Assembly: GCA_036936605.1 (NCBI GenBank)
Contig: JAUPFV010000003.1
Location: forward strand, 144,554,997 to 144,618,996
DNA from: Limnanthes douglasii subsp. nivea
Taxonomy: Eukaryota; Streptophyta; Magnoliopsida; Brassicales; Limnanthaceae
Reading direction: 5' to 3'
Length of the DNA stretch: 64,000 nucleotides
Made by a program: the position numbers and the translations under genes. Below are positions 33,373 through 46,421 of the stretch, one piece after another; position 1 is the stretch's first letter; each line of letters begins with the position of its first letter. The notes beneath the pieces were generated by a model, which saw only the letters and a program-made list of their open reading frames with translations, did no database searches and was not told the origin of the DNA.

Positions 33373-36000
33373 GTATGCCTCGTTATACCCTCTCAAACTA
33401 GAAAGTTGTGTTTTGAATACTTTTACTAACTTTAAAACTTTTGTTGAAACCCATTTTGGTTGAACAATTAAGGCTTTCCAATCTGATTATGGTGTGGAGT
33501 TCAGAGCTTTTTCCTCCATTGCAAATGAGTATGAGATACTTCTCTGAACAGACTGCTCACATGCCTCTGTCCTAGATAGCAGAGCTAAGCGGAAATACAT
33601 GGCATGTAGTGAAGATATGTCTCACACTCCTAGCCCATTCAAATGTCCCTTATTGTTTTTTGCTATAATCTTTTTTAACAGCTACTTACCCAATAAATAG
33701 GCTACCTATAAGTGTGCTATACGATCTATCACCCTTTGAAAAACTGTTTAAATACAAACCAAACTATTCATTATTTAAAACTTTTGGCTGCTCATATTTT
33801 CTATGTTTGAAACCTTACCAATCTCACAAATTTCAATTTTATTCTACCAAATGCAATTTTCTAGGGTATAATTACACTCATAATGGGTACAAGTGTCTAA
33901 GGTTTACTATAAAACTCTATGTTTCCAAACATGCGACTTTCAATAAAGTAAAGTTCTTTTATCTTCAAAGTTTCCTAAACACTAAGGTTCCTAAGTCTAC
34001 CTGTATTTCTACTTGGATACCTAAACTTCTTTTACTTGGATACCCTAACGTCATCGACAATTATTTTCTAGAAATATTTATCCTCCTACTAAACATGTTT
34101 CTATTTCTGAACAATCTCTATCACATATGAGAAATGTTCGAACAACTTACCCAACACAATCAAACATCACACACTATAAACATGCACTACATTTTCAGGA
34201 TCCATCAACAGATTTACTAATACATATATACCCATAGTTACATATCATTTCAGACTCTAATTCACTTAACATGGACCATTCTCATCATATTGATTCTCCT
34301 AGACACTAAACTAACCCTAACCTGATAATTGAATTGCAATAACCATATTTTAAACCTAATCAGTTCACCGACACCCGTAACAACCACCTTATGACCACCA
34401 AAGCTAAACTCGGTATCTCCAAACCTAAAAATCCATATTCTAGCCTCACGAATGCCTCCACAGAGGTTTTATCAAATCCAATAAATTTTAGTAATAATCC
34501 AACTAATCCACATATGTTAAAAGCTATGTATGTAGAATATGGGGCTCTCATGAAAAATGAGACTTGGTCTTTAGTCTCTTGGTGTTCTACGATACATCTA
34601 ATTGGCTGTAAATGGATTTTCAAGATTAAACACAATCCTGATAGACCTGTTCAACACTATAAGGCTATGTTTTTAGAAAAAGAATTCCATCAGACCCTAG
34701 GGGATCACTAAGAATTTCAGTTCAGTAATCAAAACCTTTACCATTAGAGTATTTTTGAAACTAGCAGTTTCTAAGAATTGGTTCGTCAAACAACTAGACA
34801 TTACTAATGATTTTCTCAATCGAAACCTCAATGACAAAATCCTCATTGCTTAACCTGAAGATTTTGAGGATCCTCATAAACCTTTCCATGGTGTGCAGTT
34901 ACACAAGGCTTTCTATGGGTTGAAACGATTCCTAAGGACTTGGTACTCCAAACGAAGAGACACAATTATCCTATGGGGTTTAAAAACTCTCGTTTGACTG
35001 TTTTATATTTTTCTCTGTGTCTAAATAAGTTATCATAATTTTCTTGGTTTATATTGATGATATTATCATCACATGGAATAATTAATCCTACACTTAATAG
35101 TTCATTAACATACTCATCTATTTTCCCCTAAATATATGGGTCATTTATATTTATTTCTATGGATTGAAGTCTATAGGGACTCGACTGGCTTTCACCTATC
35201 ACACAAACAATACATACACAATCTACATGCAAGTTAAGGGCTTAACTCTGCCAAAACTTACTCCACTCTAACGCGAGTCACTCCCGCCATTTACCTCACT
35301 GATAGTGAGCCACTCATGCACCTAACAATATATTTTAGCGTGTTAGACTCAGTACAATATATTCTGCGCACAAGAGAATATATTACATTTGTTGTAAATA
35401 AATTAAGCCAATTCAAACAATGACCTACCAATATAAACCTGAAAAAAATAAAGTGAGTTCTTAGATACTTATCTGGGAGTAAATCATTGAGTTTACATAT
35501 TAAGCACAATTCTGACCTTCATCTTAGTGGCTATACTGATGCGGACTAGACTTCCTATTTGGATGATCGATGATCTATGGATGCTTACTGTGTATTTTTT
35601 TGTGACACAATGATTTTCTAGTCTCCTTAAAAGTAGAACGTGGTGGAAAAGTCTAGTATAGAGTCAGGATACCACACCCTTGCCAATATATTTGTTAAAA
35701 TCATTTGGTTAAGATGAGTATTGACTTGAATTGGTTTCTTGATAGCACATCCACCGGTTATTTGATGTGACAAACTTGGAGTAAGCTAGTTGGCATGAAA
35801 CCCGGTGTTTCAAGCTCGTACCAAACACATCAAATTATATATTTACTTTGTACGAGACTGAGTTATCCAAGACACGCTTGAGATCCAGTATATTATTTCA
35901 CGTGATTAGGTAATTGATCTCCTCACTAAGGTCATATTTCAAAGCTAATATCTCATTCTTGGGGACAAGCTCATACTGGTCGATTCAAGCCATCGTTTGA
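33373..36000 (+). pseudogene. Copia-B integrase, reverse transcriptase and RNase H
   Basis: The integrase continues with TFTNFKTFVETHFG and AFQSDYGVEFRAFSS (second catalytic Asp). The C-terminal block at 33714-34130 has FKTFGCSYFLCLKPYQSHKFQF. The RT starts at 34391-34711 (MKNETWSLV, GCKWIFKIKHNPD). Further RT pieces run to about 35060, where a YIDDIIIT reading replaces YVDD, and the RNase H runs to 36000. Stops and frameshifts throughout; inactive. Confidence 0.72.
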
Positions 36001-36004
36001 GGGG

Positions 36005-37803
36005 GAAGTGAAAAATCAGAGTCAATCCATCTCTGTGGTGAAGAGGGCTACTCTAAATCAAGGAAAAGTATCGTTCACAAGATGGATCCAGTGTCATGAA
36101 TTAAGAGGTTAGAAGTGGTGGCTAGTGAAAAAAAAATATGAATTACGATACTCTGTGTGACTTCAAAATTCAAAAGTTATCCTAACTATTTTATATTTTG
36201 GATTGCACCCTTTCAAGACCCAACAAACAATACAAACCTACCAAACAATAAATAAAAAAAATGGTATTGTTATCACAAGTTGAGCCCAAATCCGATATGT
36301 TATTACAAGTTTTAAATTTCAAAAGAGATGTACTCCATCTCGCATAAATAATAAATGACAACGAGTATACTTTGTACAAATAAAGAAGAATATTTTCTTG
36401 GTAAAGCTAGTTTTCCCATAATTTTTATTATTATTTTCATATTTAAAAAAAACAACACCTTAATAATATTTAAAAAAAAACAACACCTTGTTATTTCCTC
36501 CTACAAAAGTAGGTAAAAATTCTTTCTCTTCTTTATTTTTCTTATCTTAATTTTCCTTCTTTCTCTCAAAAATTCTACTTTTTAGTGCTCTTCTCCGTAT
36601 TTTTGAATCTAGACTTTGCATTGTGTTTTTTATATAATTAATTTCAAAATCTAAACTTGGTTTCTCTAATCTCTGAATTTGGCGGAGAAATGGCACAAAG
36701 TACTTCAGAGTGAAACCTTTTTTATTTTAATTTGCATCTTTGTTTTGTTGTGTTGAATAAATTAAAAACAAAACTTTATGTTTCATACAATTCTTAATCA
36801 ATCTGATAAGTTATATAATATTTTTTCCATAATTTTATGTTTTAAGTTCTTTATCTGTTATGTTTTTTTAATATTATATACATCTTTGATTTTTGTTTTT
36901 ATTTTCGAATTGAGTTAGGTAAAAATTATATTGAATATTTTGGTTTACCAAAGAAAGCAATTCCAATGCAACTTGATTCTTTTTTTTAAATATTAGATAT
37001 AATTTCGAGTAGATGTCTTAAAAATAAATATTTTTTAAATAACACATGATTCTGAGTGGCCATCTCGGAATCGTGTGTTATTTTTTTTAAATGACATGTA
37101 ATTATGAGACAAACACTCAGAATTATATACTTTTTTGTAAAAAAATAACACATGATTCTGAGTGGACATTTGAGGATTAGTTGTTTCCTTGTAAAAATAG
37201 CTAATTCTGAGTCGGTATTTCAGAATTGAATCTGCAAAATTGATATTTTTTATTTTGGTTTGTTTGAAAACGTATTTTGATGTTAGATGAATGTAAAACT
37301 AATAATACAAGATTATATTACATTATTGGTTGTTTGGATGATGCTCACCGGTGTTGAATCTTTAGTTTGAGTGTTTTCATCTTCTATTAGGTTATGAATA
37401 ATGTTTAAAAATAATGAGTTTTGAGGTTTTTTGGGTTTAATTTTATGTGGTAAATGATATATGTTGGGTGTATATTGATTTAATGTTGTGTTTGTTGCAA
37501 AAGAGTTAGATAATACATAGTGACATCAAAATATAAATTAGAATGTAAATGAAGGGAAATAAGGTAAAATAAGGTTTTGAGTGTTTTTAAAAAAAAAATT
37601 TAGATGGAAGAAATAATAAAAGTTATGGAAGAAATAGTTTTGCTCATATACCTTTACATTCTCTAAAAAATAACTTGCATTAGGTTGAATCATCATGTGT
37701 ATGTATATATATACACACCTGTAACATTATAAAAAAAAAATAGATTAGTGAAATAATAAAAAATAAACAAAAAAAGAAAGCTTAAAAAATTATTTTTCAT
37801 TTT
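36005..37803 (+). repeat. Copia-B 3' LTR with an internal insertion
   Basis: It aligns with 29648-30243 on both sides of a foreign block at about 36404-37655. Homology resumes at TAACTTGCATTAGGTTGAAT (about 37670) against CAACTTGTATTAGGTTGAAT (about 30087). Confidence 0.6.
36404..37655. mobile_element. Insertion of about 1.25 kb inside the copia-B 3' LTR
   Basis: The block is absent from the other LTR copy. The ends GGTAAAGCTAGTTTTCC and GGTATATGAGCAAAACT (complement of right end) are loosely similar, hinting at terminal inverted repeats, but no clean target duplication was seen. It contains four hairpins built on ATTCTGAG/CTCAGAAT arms (37041-37230) and no ORF. Confidence 0.4.
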
Positions 37804-38254
37804 ACTTTAAACTCTCTAGCTCCTAATCCATTTACCTCACATGATGGAAAATGTAGTGTCAGACGCCAGAATTTAAATAAGATCATGCAAAAATGAAACG
37901 ACAGAACACACACATCAGAACACACACATCATTCACTCACACTCTAGCACGTGCACGGAAGTCACCGCACATGTCAGTCACACAAACTTCAAACACACTA
38001 ATAATAATATAACACCAAACACACCCATCAATTTTGTATTATATTTAATAGCAAACAAATTATTTTATAAACTAATTATTATATAAATCATATATTAGAA
38101 TTTTAAAATATTATAAGGTAGGTTATTGTAATTTTATAATTACATTTTGATTATTATTATGGTTGATTATAAATATTATAAGTGTTGCTATATTTTGATA
38201 TTATTTACTATTACGAGTGTTGTTATTATTTTATAAACTAATTATTATGTAGGG
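37804..38254. other. AT-rich spacer left of Tat-2
   Basis: No gene is seen. TTATTTTATAAACTAATTAT occurs at both about 38051 and 38230 as a direct repeat flanking AT-rich DNA. The expected Tat-2 5' LTR was not found. Confidence 0.5.
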
Positions 38255-39150
38255 CGATGATGATAAGCTGTTATGTATGGTCTTTTCTCAAACTTTCAAG
38301 AATGCTGCGTAAAAATGGTACAATCGTTTACCTCAAGGGTGTATAAAATATTTCGACATGTTCTGTAGTATGTTTCGCCAGCACTTTGTAAGAAGCAAAC
38401 AGTTCTAAGAAAACGGGGATACCATAATCTATTGCAGACAAAAAATGGAGGAAAGTCTCAAAGAATATAGAAAGCGTTTCATCCAAGTCAAAACAAACAT
38501 GGAATTATGCGAAGAAAAAGTGGCTTTTGCTTTCTTACGAATAGGCTTGCTTCATGGGGTAATAAAGGATAATACAGGCTATGCCGTTCAGAGCATTACT
38601 GGATCAGATAGAAAATAAAATCTTAGTGGAAAAAACCAGGGCATCGGTATTAGAGTATGCGTCTCAATTTAATCCGAATCAGTTTTATCAAGATCCGACG
38701 ATGGCTAGAAGTAGTGCACCACAACAACCAACAAGTATAGTCTGACCTCGAGCACCTATTCAAGTTATAAGTCAGGAACCTTAAAGAGTGAAAGAGTATG
38801 CACCAGTAGTCCATATTCAACAGTATGCCCAACCTATGTTAAACAAGTGGGTCTGGCTAGCTCATTCTACTGAGTTTACTGCGTGTGTGGTAACTATCTT
38901 TGATAAATCGCGTTCGAATGTACATTTCCGTAATCCATTTCCAATGTAGACTCCGGGTGAGAACATAAAAACAAATACTTCCATTATCATGAGGACATTC
39001 TTCATGATACGAAGGATTATGTTGCATTGAAAAAAAAGATATAATAATTAATAGAACATTGGAAGTTACCTGTGCTTGTAAATAAGAATTCCTCAGTTTC
39101 TCCAAAACAAGAAGCTTTCCTAAAACAAGAAGATGCTTTAATTATATTTT
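38255..39150 (+). pseudogene. Tat-2 gag remnant
   Basis: It starts inside the capsid-like region at GDDDKLLCMVFSQTF, with WYNRLPQGCIKYFD, MFRQHFV and SLKEYRKRFIQVKTN following. The zinc-knuckle region survives as HYHEDILHDTKDYVALKK with its cysteines lost. Several stops. Aligns with Tat-1 gag at 13400-12600. Confidence 0.75.
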
Positions 39151-39559
39151 AAGTAATTGATGAAGAATCTATTGATGCATTCGACATCTTCACTTAGTAC
39201 TTAGACCCAAAACCGGGTAGAAACAACATAAACGTGGTAGAAGAGCTGACAGCGAGAGGAAAGGTTATTAAGTTGTGTGCTTTTTTAAAATTGCTAACAA
39301 TTTTTTGGGGAGATATTATTGCAGGGGTATCAAATTATTCTCTGAAGAGACATATTGTCAGTCTAGCAACACAGCTGAAAGCAGGTGCTTTACCAGATCT
39401 GTATAGAAGTATGTCTCTAATACCTTGGTTCGAAGATGACGCTATGAGAGATACAACTGTTCCACACGAGGATACGGTAGTTATCGTGGCAGAGATAGTT
39501 CGGCAAACATTATGTTCATGCGTACTTATAGCCAGATCAAAACCCCCCAACAATCTTAC

Positions 39560-39890
39560 GATCAGACGAAACGATAGTCGGATTTACCGGGGCTACAACT
39601 GAGATAGTCGGAGAATTCGAAGGAATGATCGAGTTGGGCTCCGGACCGTTCAAAAAGATAGTCAAAGTCCTGTTTTTTATGGTAGACACTCTTACATCTT
39701 ATAATGCTATTTTTGAAAGGTTTTAGTTATCTAAAATGCATGCTGTGCCTTCAACTGTCTATCAATATTTAAAATATGTGGTGGGAAACAATGTAGAAAT
39801 AGTTAGAAGCAACCAGAAGATTGCAAGAGAGTGTTACCAAGTAGCTATAGCCCCCAAACAAATTGAGGGGGTTGATTCAAAGAAATAATA
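39560..39890 (+). pseudogene. Tat-2 protease remnant
   Basis: VGFTGATTEIVGEFEGMIEL, VLFFMVDTLTSYNAIFER and KMHAVPSTVYQYLKYVV correspond to the Tat-1 protease. The catalytic DTGA segment is not found, so the N-terminal third is deleted. Confidence 0.7.
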
Positions 39891-39924
39891 GTAGTCAGCG
39901 GGGGTTCCATCAGGGGTCGATCTC

Positions 39925-40900
39925 GTGGATGATCTGAGGGAAGCCCTCAGATTCATGGTCTCATACGACAACTTAGAGGACCATGTCTTCTCTCCGGGTA
40001 AAAGCCTCAAAATTGGCACAAAACTATCTCTAGAGTTAAAAGAAAGTTTAATCAAGTTTTTATCAAAAATATTACATTTGTTTGCATGGTGTACAGAGGA
40101 TGTCACACAGGTTTCAACGAAAGTTATTTATCACAGGCTTGCAGTACGAAGTAATATTCGTTTGATCATACAGAAGAGAAGATATTTTTCTCAAGAAAAA
40201 TCTGAATCTATCATGACAGAGGAGGATCGGTTAACTAAAGTGGGTCACATACGCAAGTCACAATATCCCTTACGGACTGCTAATCCGATCCTAGTAAAGA
40301 AGAAGAATGGCAAGTGGCGAATGTGTGTGGACTTCACCAATCTAAACACTTGTCCTAAAGATCCTTTCCCTGTACCCAGAATAGATCAGTTAGTTGACTC
40401 AATCTCCGGAAACCGACTACTATCTTTCATCGGTGCTTATGTCAGGTATAATTAGATCCAAAATATTAGGAGAGTACAATATTCATTACCAAAAGAGGTC
40501 TACAGTGCTACAAGGTAATGCCGTTTGGGTTAAAGAACACAAAAGCAACGTAACAATGTTTAGTAAACAAATCTTTTGAGACTCAAATTGGGAGAAACAT
40601 TGAGGTATACATTGATGACATGTTAGTCAAACGTTCTAGGGATGAGAACCATTTGGCTAAACTAGAAGAAACGTTTGCTTACTTGACCAAGATAAATTTG
40701 AAATTAAACCGATAAAAGTGTACATTCGGGGTAAGATCTTGAATTTTTTTAAGGTACATAGTCAGTGAGCATGGTATAGAACCTGATCCGGTACAACTAA
40801 AGGCTCTGAGATCTATGGAACCACCATGAAAGATCAAAGATGTACAAATACTAACAGGAAGATTAGCAGCGTTAAACAAGTTCATCTTACGATCATCAAA
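39925..40900 (+). pseudogene. Tat-2 reverse transcriptase
   Basis: The open block 39925-40455 carries RRYFSQEKSESIMTEEDRLT, NPILVKKKNGKWRMCVDFTN and PFPVPRIDQLVDSISGNRLL. A frameshift follows, after which CYKVMPFGLKNT and the catalytic YIDDM (40608-40622) are readable. One more stop precedes the RNase H. Close in sequence to the Tat-1 RT. Confidence 0.85.
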
Positions 40901-41051
40901 TAAATGCGCTCTCTTTTTCCAAGTGTTAAGAATATAATTTTATTTTGATTGGACTAACGAATGTTCATAAGTTTTTTATCAGATCAAATAGTACCTTTCT
41001 TCACCAATTTTTTTAACAAATCCAAATCTGGGGGAGAAGCTGTATATCTAT

Positions 41052-41832
41052 TTGACAGAGTCATATTACACTATGAGTGCAGTTCTTATCCGAGAATATG
41101 ATACCTCTCCAAGACCAGTTTATTATATGAGTAAAAGTCTTCTAGAAACTAAGAAGCGATACTTGAAGTTAGAGAAACTAGCCCTTGTATTAGTCACCAT
41201 CTTAGAAAAATTGAGACCTTACTTTCAGGACTACACTATCATAGCACGAACATTTTTTATTGAAAAACATGCTACAAAGGCCTGATGTGTCGGCAAGAAT
41301 GACTAAGTGGTCGGTTGAACTATGAGACTTTGATATCGAGTTCGAGCCAAGAACTGCCGTTAAAGCACAAGTATTAATGAATTTTTTAGTCGAGTTTCAC
41401 TACGAGCAAACAAATATGGAAACTAATGAGGAAATATTTTGGCGGGAGTGGACAATTTGAACAGATGGGTGTTCCAGCTTGTCAAAATGTGGAGCAGGGG
41501 CGTAGTTGGTTTCTCCAGAAGGAATTGCAATGTATCAAGCCATCCGATTCGGATTTAAAGCGTCTAATAACAAAGATGAATAAGAAGATCTTTTGGCAGG
41601 CCTAAGACTTGCTAAAATCTGTGGAGCTAAAAAATTAAGGTTAGTTAGCGATTCACAACTCCTTATAAACCATGTATCTGGCCAATCTGAAGCAAGAAAA
41701 GATCATTTAGTGAAGTATTTAAGGGCCTTAAAGGATTTAATTTCGAAGGAATCAGGTACAAACACATTCACAGGGCTAGAAATTCAGTGGCTGATTCTTT
41801 GGCAAAAGATTTTTATTCAGAAGAATACCTTT
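41052..41832 (+). pseudogene. Tat-2 RNase H and aRNH, cut by copia-C
   Basis: 41052-41285 matches the native RNase H end (YYMSKSLLETKKRYLKLEKLAL). From 41457 the aRNH reads with a DG..SS start, FKASNNKDE, then LRLVSDSQLLINHVSGQSEA (41593-41838) and SLAKDFYSEEY, where copia-C begins. Stops interrupt both parts. Confidence 0.8.
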
Positions 41833-42009
41833 TGTTAAAAAAGAGAGAGAGAAGTAGCCGTAGGAAGCGGCTAGGGTTTTGTGTTTATTCGGGAATATTC
41901 ATTTTAGTATTGAACTGTTTTTTTATAATACAAACCCAAGTAAGGCTCTCAATATATAGAGAACTTAGAGGCCTATACAAGGAAACTTAATACACTGAAT
42001 ATTCTAACA
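41833..42009 (-). repeat. Copia-C 3' LTR
   Basis: 177 bp, pairs with 46422-46598. Directly followed on the right by the polypurine tract complement. Confidence 0.9.
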
Positions 42010-42024
42010 CTCCCCCTCAAGTTG

Positions 42025-43620
42025 TGTAGTGGGATCACCAATAACCAACTTGGATAAAACTGATTCGAATGTTCTTGCAGCAACCGCTTTTGTCAGGATG
42101 TCTGCCAGTTGGTCTTCGGATCTAACAAACGGAAGTTCGACTGTCCCATCTTCAATATTTTCTTTTATGAAGTGCCTATCTATTTCAACGTGCTTTGTTC
42201 TATCATGCTATACCGGATTCTCTGAAATCTTAATCGCAACTTTATTATCGCACATTAACTGAGTTGGACACTTCAGAGGGGATCCGATTTCTTTCATTAC
42301 CTTCTTTAACCAAAGTATCTCGGTAATCCCCTTAACGATTCCTCTAAATTCTGATTCAGCACTTGACAGTGATACTACTTTATGTTTCTTACTCCTCTAA
42401 GTCACCAAGTTACCTCCAAGAAGAGTAAAGTAGCCAGCGTTGATCGCTTGTCGTTAGGATTCCCTCCCCAATTAGCATTTGTGAATACTTCAACATCAAG
42501 GTGTCCATTTTACTTAAAAAGTATGCCTCTTCCTGGTATGCCTTTGAGATATCGAATAATCCTCAATACTGCCTCCATATGGTGTTCCTGAGGATGATGT
42601 ATGAAGTGGCTAACTACTCCCATCACGTATGCAATGTCAGGTCGAGTGTGAGCCAGTTAAATCAATTTTCCCACCAACCTTTGGTACCTTTCTTTACTCG
42701 CTGGTCTGGCCCCTTCAATTATCTTTCGTTTGTGATTCACAACTATAGGAGCGTCATTTGGTTTGGAATCCACCATGCCAACTTCAGCTAATAAATCCAA
42801 TATATATTTCCATTGGGAGATATAAATCCCTCCTTTTGACCTAAGAACCTCGATTCCTAGGAAATACTTCAATCCCCCAAGATCTTTCATTTCGAACTCT
42901 TTGAAGAGGTTTTTCCTTAGAGAGCTAATTTCTTCTTCATCATTCCTCGTTATAATCATATCGTCGACATATATTATAAGACAAGTGACTAATTCTCCTC
43001 TCGTTTTGTAAAACAAGGTATGATCCCCATTACTCTGTTTGTAGCTATACTGCTTAATTGCAATTGTAAATCTCCCAAACCAAGCACGAGGAGACTATTT
43101 GAGCCCATATAATGTCTTTTTCAGTTTACATACCTCATTTTCTTGAAAACCATCAGAGAACCCTGGTGGGGGTACCATATATACCTCTTCTTCCAAGTCT
43201 CCATGTAAGAAAGCATTCTTTACATCAAATTGATGAAGAGGCCAATCTTTATTCGCAGCTATTGAAAGTAAAACTCTGATAGTGTCAATCTTTGTAACTG
43301 GAGAGAACTATTCAGAGTAGTCTATACCATATGTTTGTGTATATCCTTTGGCAACCAATCTTTCCTTGTGTCGCTCAATGGTGCCATCAGATTTATATTT
43401 TATATTAAACACCCATCTACTCCCGACTACTTTCTTCCCTTGTGGTAACACACAATTCTCCCATGTACCATTCCTTTTTAGAGCATCCATTTCGGTATTC
43501 ATTGTCTCATGCCATTCAGTCATCTTCTTAGGTTCTTGAGCTATTTTAGGGATTTGTTCAGAGAGAATAGTAGCTGAAAACGCCTTTGCAATCTTCGTCA
43601 TTCCTTTCCTGTCCGTTTTT
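42025..43620 (-). pseudogene. Copia-C reverse transcriptase and RNase H
   Basis: The RT starts at 43601 with EWHETMNTEMDALKRNGTWE and VVGSRWVFNIKYKSDGT, and ERLVAKGYTQTYGIDYSE follows. The catalytic YVDDMIIT lies at about 42950-42975, and FEMKDLGGLKYFLGIEV follows. The RNase H lies leftwards in broken frames, with KHVEIDRHFIKE near 42180 and DQLADILTKAV near 42080. Stops at 43307 and others separate the blocks. Confidence 0.85.
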
Positions 43621-43786
43621 ACCGAATATGTAGAAGCACGAGGAACGTGTTCCGGTGAATACCAATCACAAGGAACCCCTCTTTTTTTTGGGGAAGAACC
43701 AAAGTTTGAGTTTCAACAAATGAACTTCCTGAAATTTCATGGTCACTAGCATTTTGTGAATTATGACATTTTAAATTATTTACCTC

Positions 43787-45349
43787 TTAATGAACCTTTT
43801 CTTCGGCTGGTTCGCTGGTAGTATCCATGGCATCTATTTCTTGTTGGACATTGTCTTTGGGAGAATCATTGATGGTAAGAACTGCCTCGTCAGTCTCCTT
43901 TATGTTGGAAGAGGCGTGTTCGGTTGCGCCATGTACCGACTCTGTCGGCACATCCTCAAAGTAACTTTCATATAGCAACCAATCGAGTGATTCACTTATT
44001 TTCTCCACCTGAGCACGAGATTGGTGGTCAAAAAAATAATCGGATTCTAAGAAGTCACAGTCCATGGTGACATGGATTCGACGAGTAACCAGATTGAAAC
44101 ACCGATAGCCCATTTGATGGATACCATACCCAACGAATACACACTTTTCAGCACACAGATTAAGTTTGTTTCGACTAGTTTTAGGGATATGAACAAACAC
44201 CGAAAAACCAAAGACACGAGGTGGTAAGGTCATAACAGATGGAGTTGTAACTTGGGTGGCAAGCACTTGTAATGGAGTTTTATTTCCTAGACATCGAGTT
44301 GGTAGACGATTTGCAAGATACTTGGCTGTAGCAAGAGCTTCTGGCCAAAGAGAATGAGGAACTCTAGATTCAATCATAATAGCACGAGTTTTTTCAAGTA
44401 AAGTACGATTTTTTTGTTCTGAAGTACCGTTTTGTTGAGGTGTGTTTGGACAAGTGGTTTGATGGATAAGACCATTTGTTTTGAAAAAATTATGCATTGT
44501 TTGGTTGACAAACTCTGTTCCTTTATCAGAACGGAGAATCTGTATTTTTTTTTTCAAATTGAGTCAAAATCATTTTGTAAAAACAAACAAATATTTCTAG
44601 TATTTCAGATTTATGTTTCATGAAGAATATCCAAGTCATTCTTCAGAAATCATCCACAAATAAAAAAAAGTATCTGATTTGATTGTTAGTGGAATTTGGT
44701 GCTGGACCCCAAACATCAGAATGGATTAGCGAAAAAACACAATCAAGTCTAGTATTACTTTGATTAAATGAGACCCTACAATTCTTTTGCAAGAATGCAG
44801 GTTTCACATTTATCATGAATGGAATTATTCAAAAAATACTAGGAAACAAACTTTTAAGATAGCTAAAAGAAGGATGACCAAGTCGTCGGTGCCATAACCA
44901 AAGTTGCCTTTCGGTTGTTCCATGAGCAAGCATGGGATGTCCCTTATGAACTACCTCATCAACATAATAAAGACCTTCTTGTTCAGTACCACACTCAATG
45001 ATCTCCTTCGTATGAATGTCCTGTAAAATGAAAAAAAAAATGGATACATAAGAACCACACAGTTGAGTTGTTTTGTTACTTGACTAACATATAATAACTT
45101 TAAGGATAGTGAAGGAATGTAGAAGCAGTTTTTAATTTCCATTTTTTCCGAAAAAATAATTGAACCTCCCCCTTTGACTTCACAAATTTCTCCACTATCA
45201 GTCTCAATATGGGACTTCTTTGGAGATGACATGTCACCAAAGTCTTTAGGATCATAAGACATGGTGTCCGTAGCCCCGCAATCAAAGATCCAATTCATTG
45301 ATTTCTCAAACCCTTTACCTCCAAGTTTTTCATAGGAGTTCGCAGCCAT
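43787..45349 (-). pseudogene. Copia-C protease and integrase
   Basis: At 44951-45349, FDCGATDTMS is the degenerate DTGA-type protease motif. A disrupted HHCC region follows (about 44760-44900). The integrase core at 43787-44557 has LRSDKGTEFVNQTM (second Asp) and TPQQNGTSEQKNRT (Glu). Then come LWPEALATAKYLANRLPTR and the C-terminal NKLNLCAEKCVFVGYG. Confidence 0.85.
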
Positions 45350-45576
45350 TCCTCAAAACCAGTGCCACTGCCTTGCTCATTTTTAGTCGGATCTTCACCG
45401 CCACTTGTAGACGAAGCCCGTTTGACATTAGATCTGAAACACTGGTTATTTTTCTCCTTATGACCGTCCTCCTACCATTCTGGATAGCCAACAAGCTGGA
45501 AACATGTCTCTTTAGTGTGTTTCTTCATCCCACAATGAGTGCAACACAACTTGGATTTATCTTTTTTCTCTTTGGA

Positions 45577-46371
45577 TCAGAATTTAAACCTATGTGCAGA
45601 ATCTTTAGTAGCCAAAACCATTCTAATTTCAATCGAGTCACTATCAGAAGAACTTGATTTTAGTATATTAAGCATGGCCGCTTCCCTTCGTATTGTAGCA
45701 TATGTTGTTTCCAAGAAAAGAAGATGATCTTTTTTCAGGATATCTCTCTTGACTGGTTCCAGCTTGTCATTAATCGCCATTAGCAATTGATAGAGTCTTT
45801 GTTCTTGAGTCTTCTTATTGTAGATATGAATGTCTTCTGGGTCTTTCATAGGGTTCGGATCTCGCCTATCTAGAAACATCCAGATGTTCTGCAGTTTGTT
45901 CCACAAGTCTTCTAGTGTATCGGACCCTTGCCTTAATGAATTAACCCTCTTATGAAGGTCAAACACCTGTAACGAATTTGAACCAGAACCGTATGTGGTG
46001 GCTAACCCATCCCAGAGGGCTTTTGCAGTGGGATATTGCGAGACATTATTCACCAAGCTGGATTCAAGTTTCTGGATAATCCATGTGAAAACACATTGAT
46101 CATCTTGTTCCCACCTTGTATATTTGTTGTCAGTTTTGGATGGAGGTGTCAGCTTCCCTGTAATGTGAGAACCTCTCCCCCTTCCCCCAATTTCTTTCTT
46201 CATCAGGTTTTCCCATAGGGCATAGTTGGCACCATCGAGTTTAATCCCTAGGGATAAATTCTTGGGGTTAGTTCTTTGTTGTTGTGTTCCGAGACCATTT
46301 CTCAGAATGGCAGCAATCTGCATTGTTAATTCATCAGGGATTTGACTGACCACGACTTCATTGCCATCCAT
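45577..46371 (-). CDS. Copia-C gag
   Basis: An open 264-residue frame starts 38 bp inside the primer site. It begins with LSLGIKLDGANYALWENLMK (copia gag N-terminal domain). CVFTWIIQKLESSLVNNVSQ, ALWDGLATTYGSGSNSLQVF and the coil-rich C-terminal part of the capsid follow. The zinc-knuckle region lies beyond in another frame (about 45480-45560: CCTHCGMKKHTKETC on the minus strand). Gag forms the particle. This is the best preserved gene of copia-C. Confidence 0.85.
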   Translation of the reverse strand: MDGNEVVVSQIPDELTMQIAAILRNGLGTQQQRTNPKNLSLGIKLDGANYALWENLMKKEIGGRGRGSHITGKLTPPSKTDNKYTRWEQDDQCVFTWIIQKLESSLVNNVSQYPTAKALWDGLATTYGSGSNSLQVFDLHKRVNSLRQGSDTLEDLWNKLQNIWMFLDRRDPNPMKDPEDIHIYNKKTQEQRLYQLLMAINDKLEPVKRDILKKDHLLFLETTYATIRREAAMLNILKSSSSDSDSIEIRMVLATKDSAHRFKF

Positions 46372-46421
46372 CTTTGTTGAGGATTTTCTATATTCCTAAA
46401 ATTACACGTGCTCTGATACCA

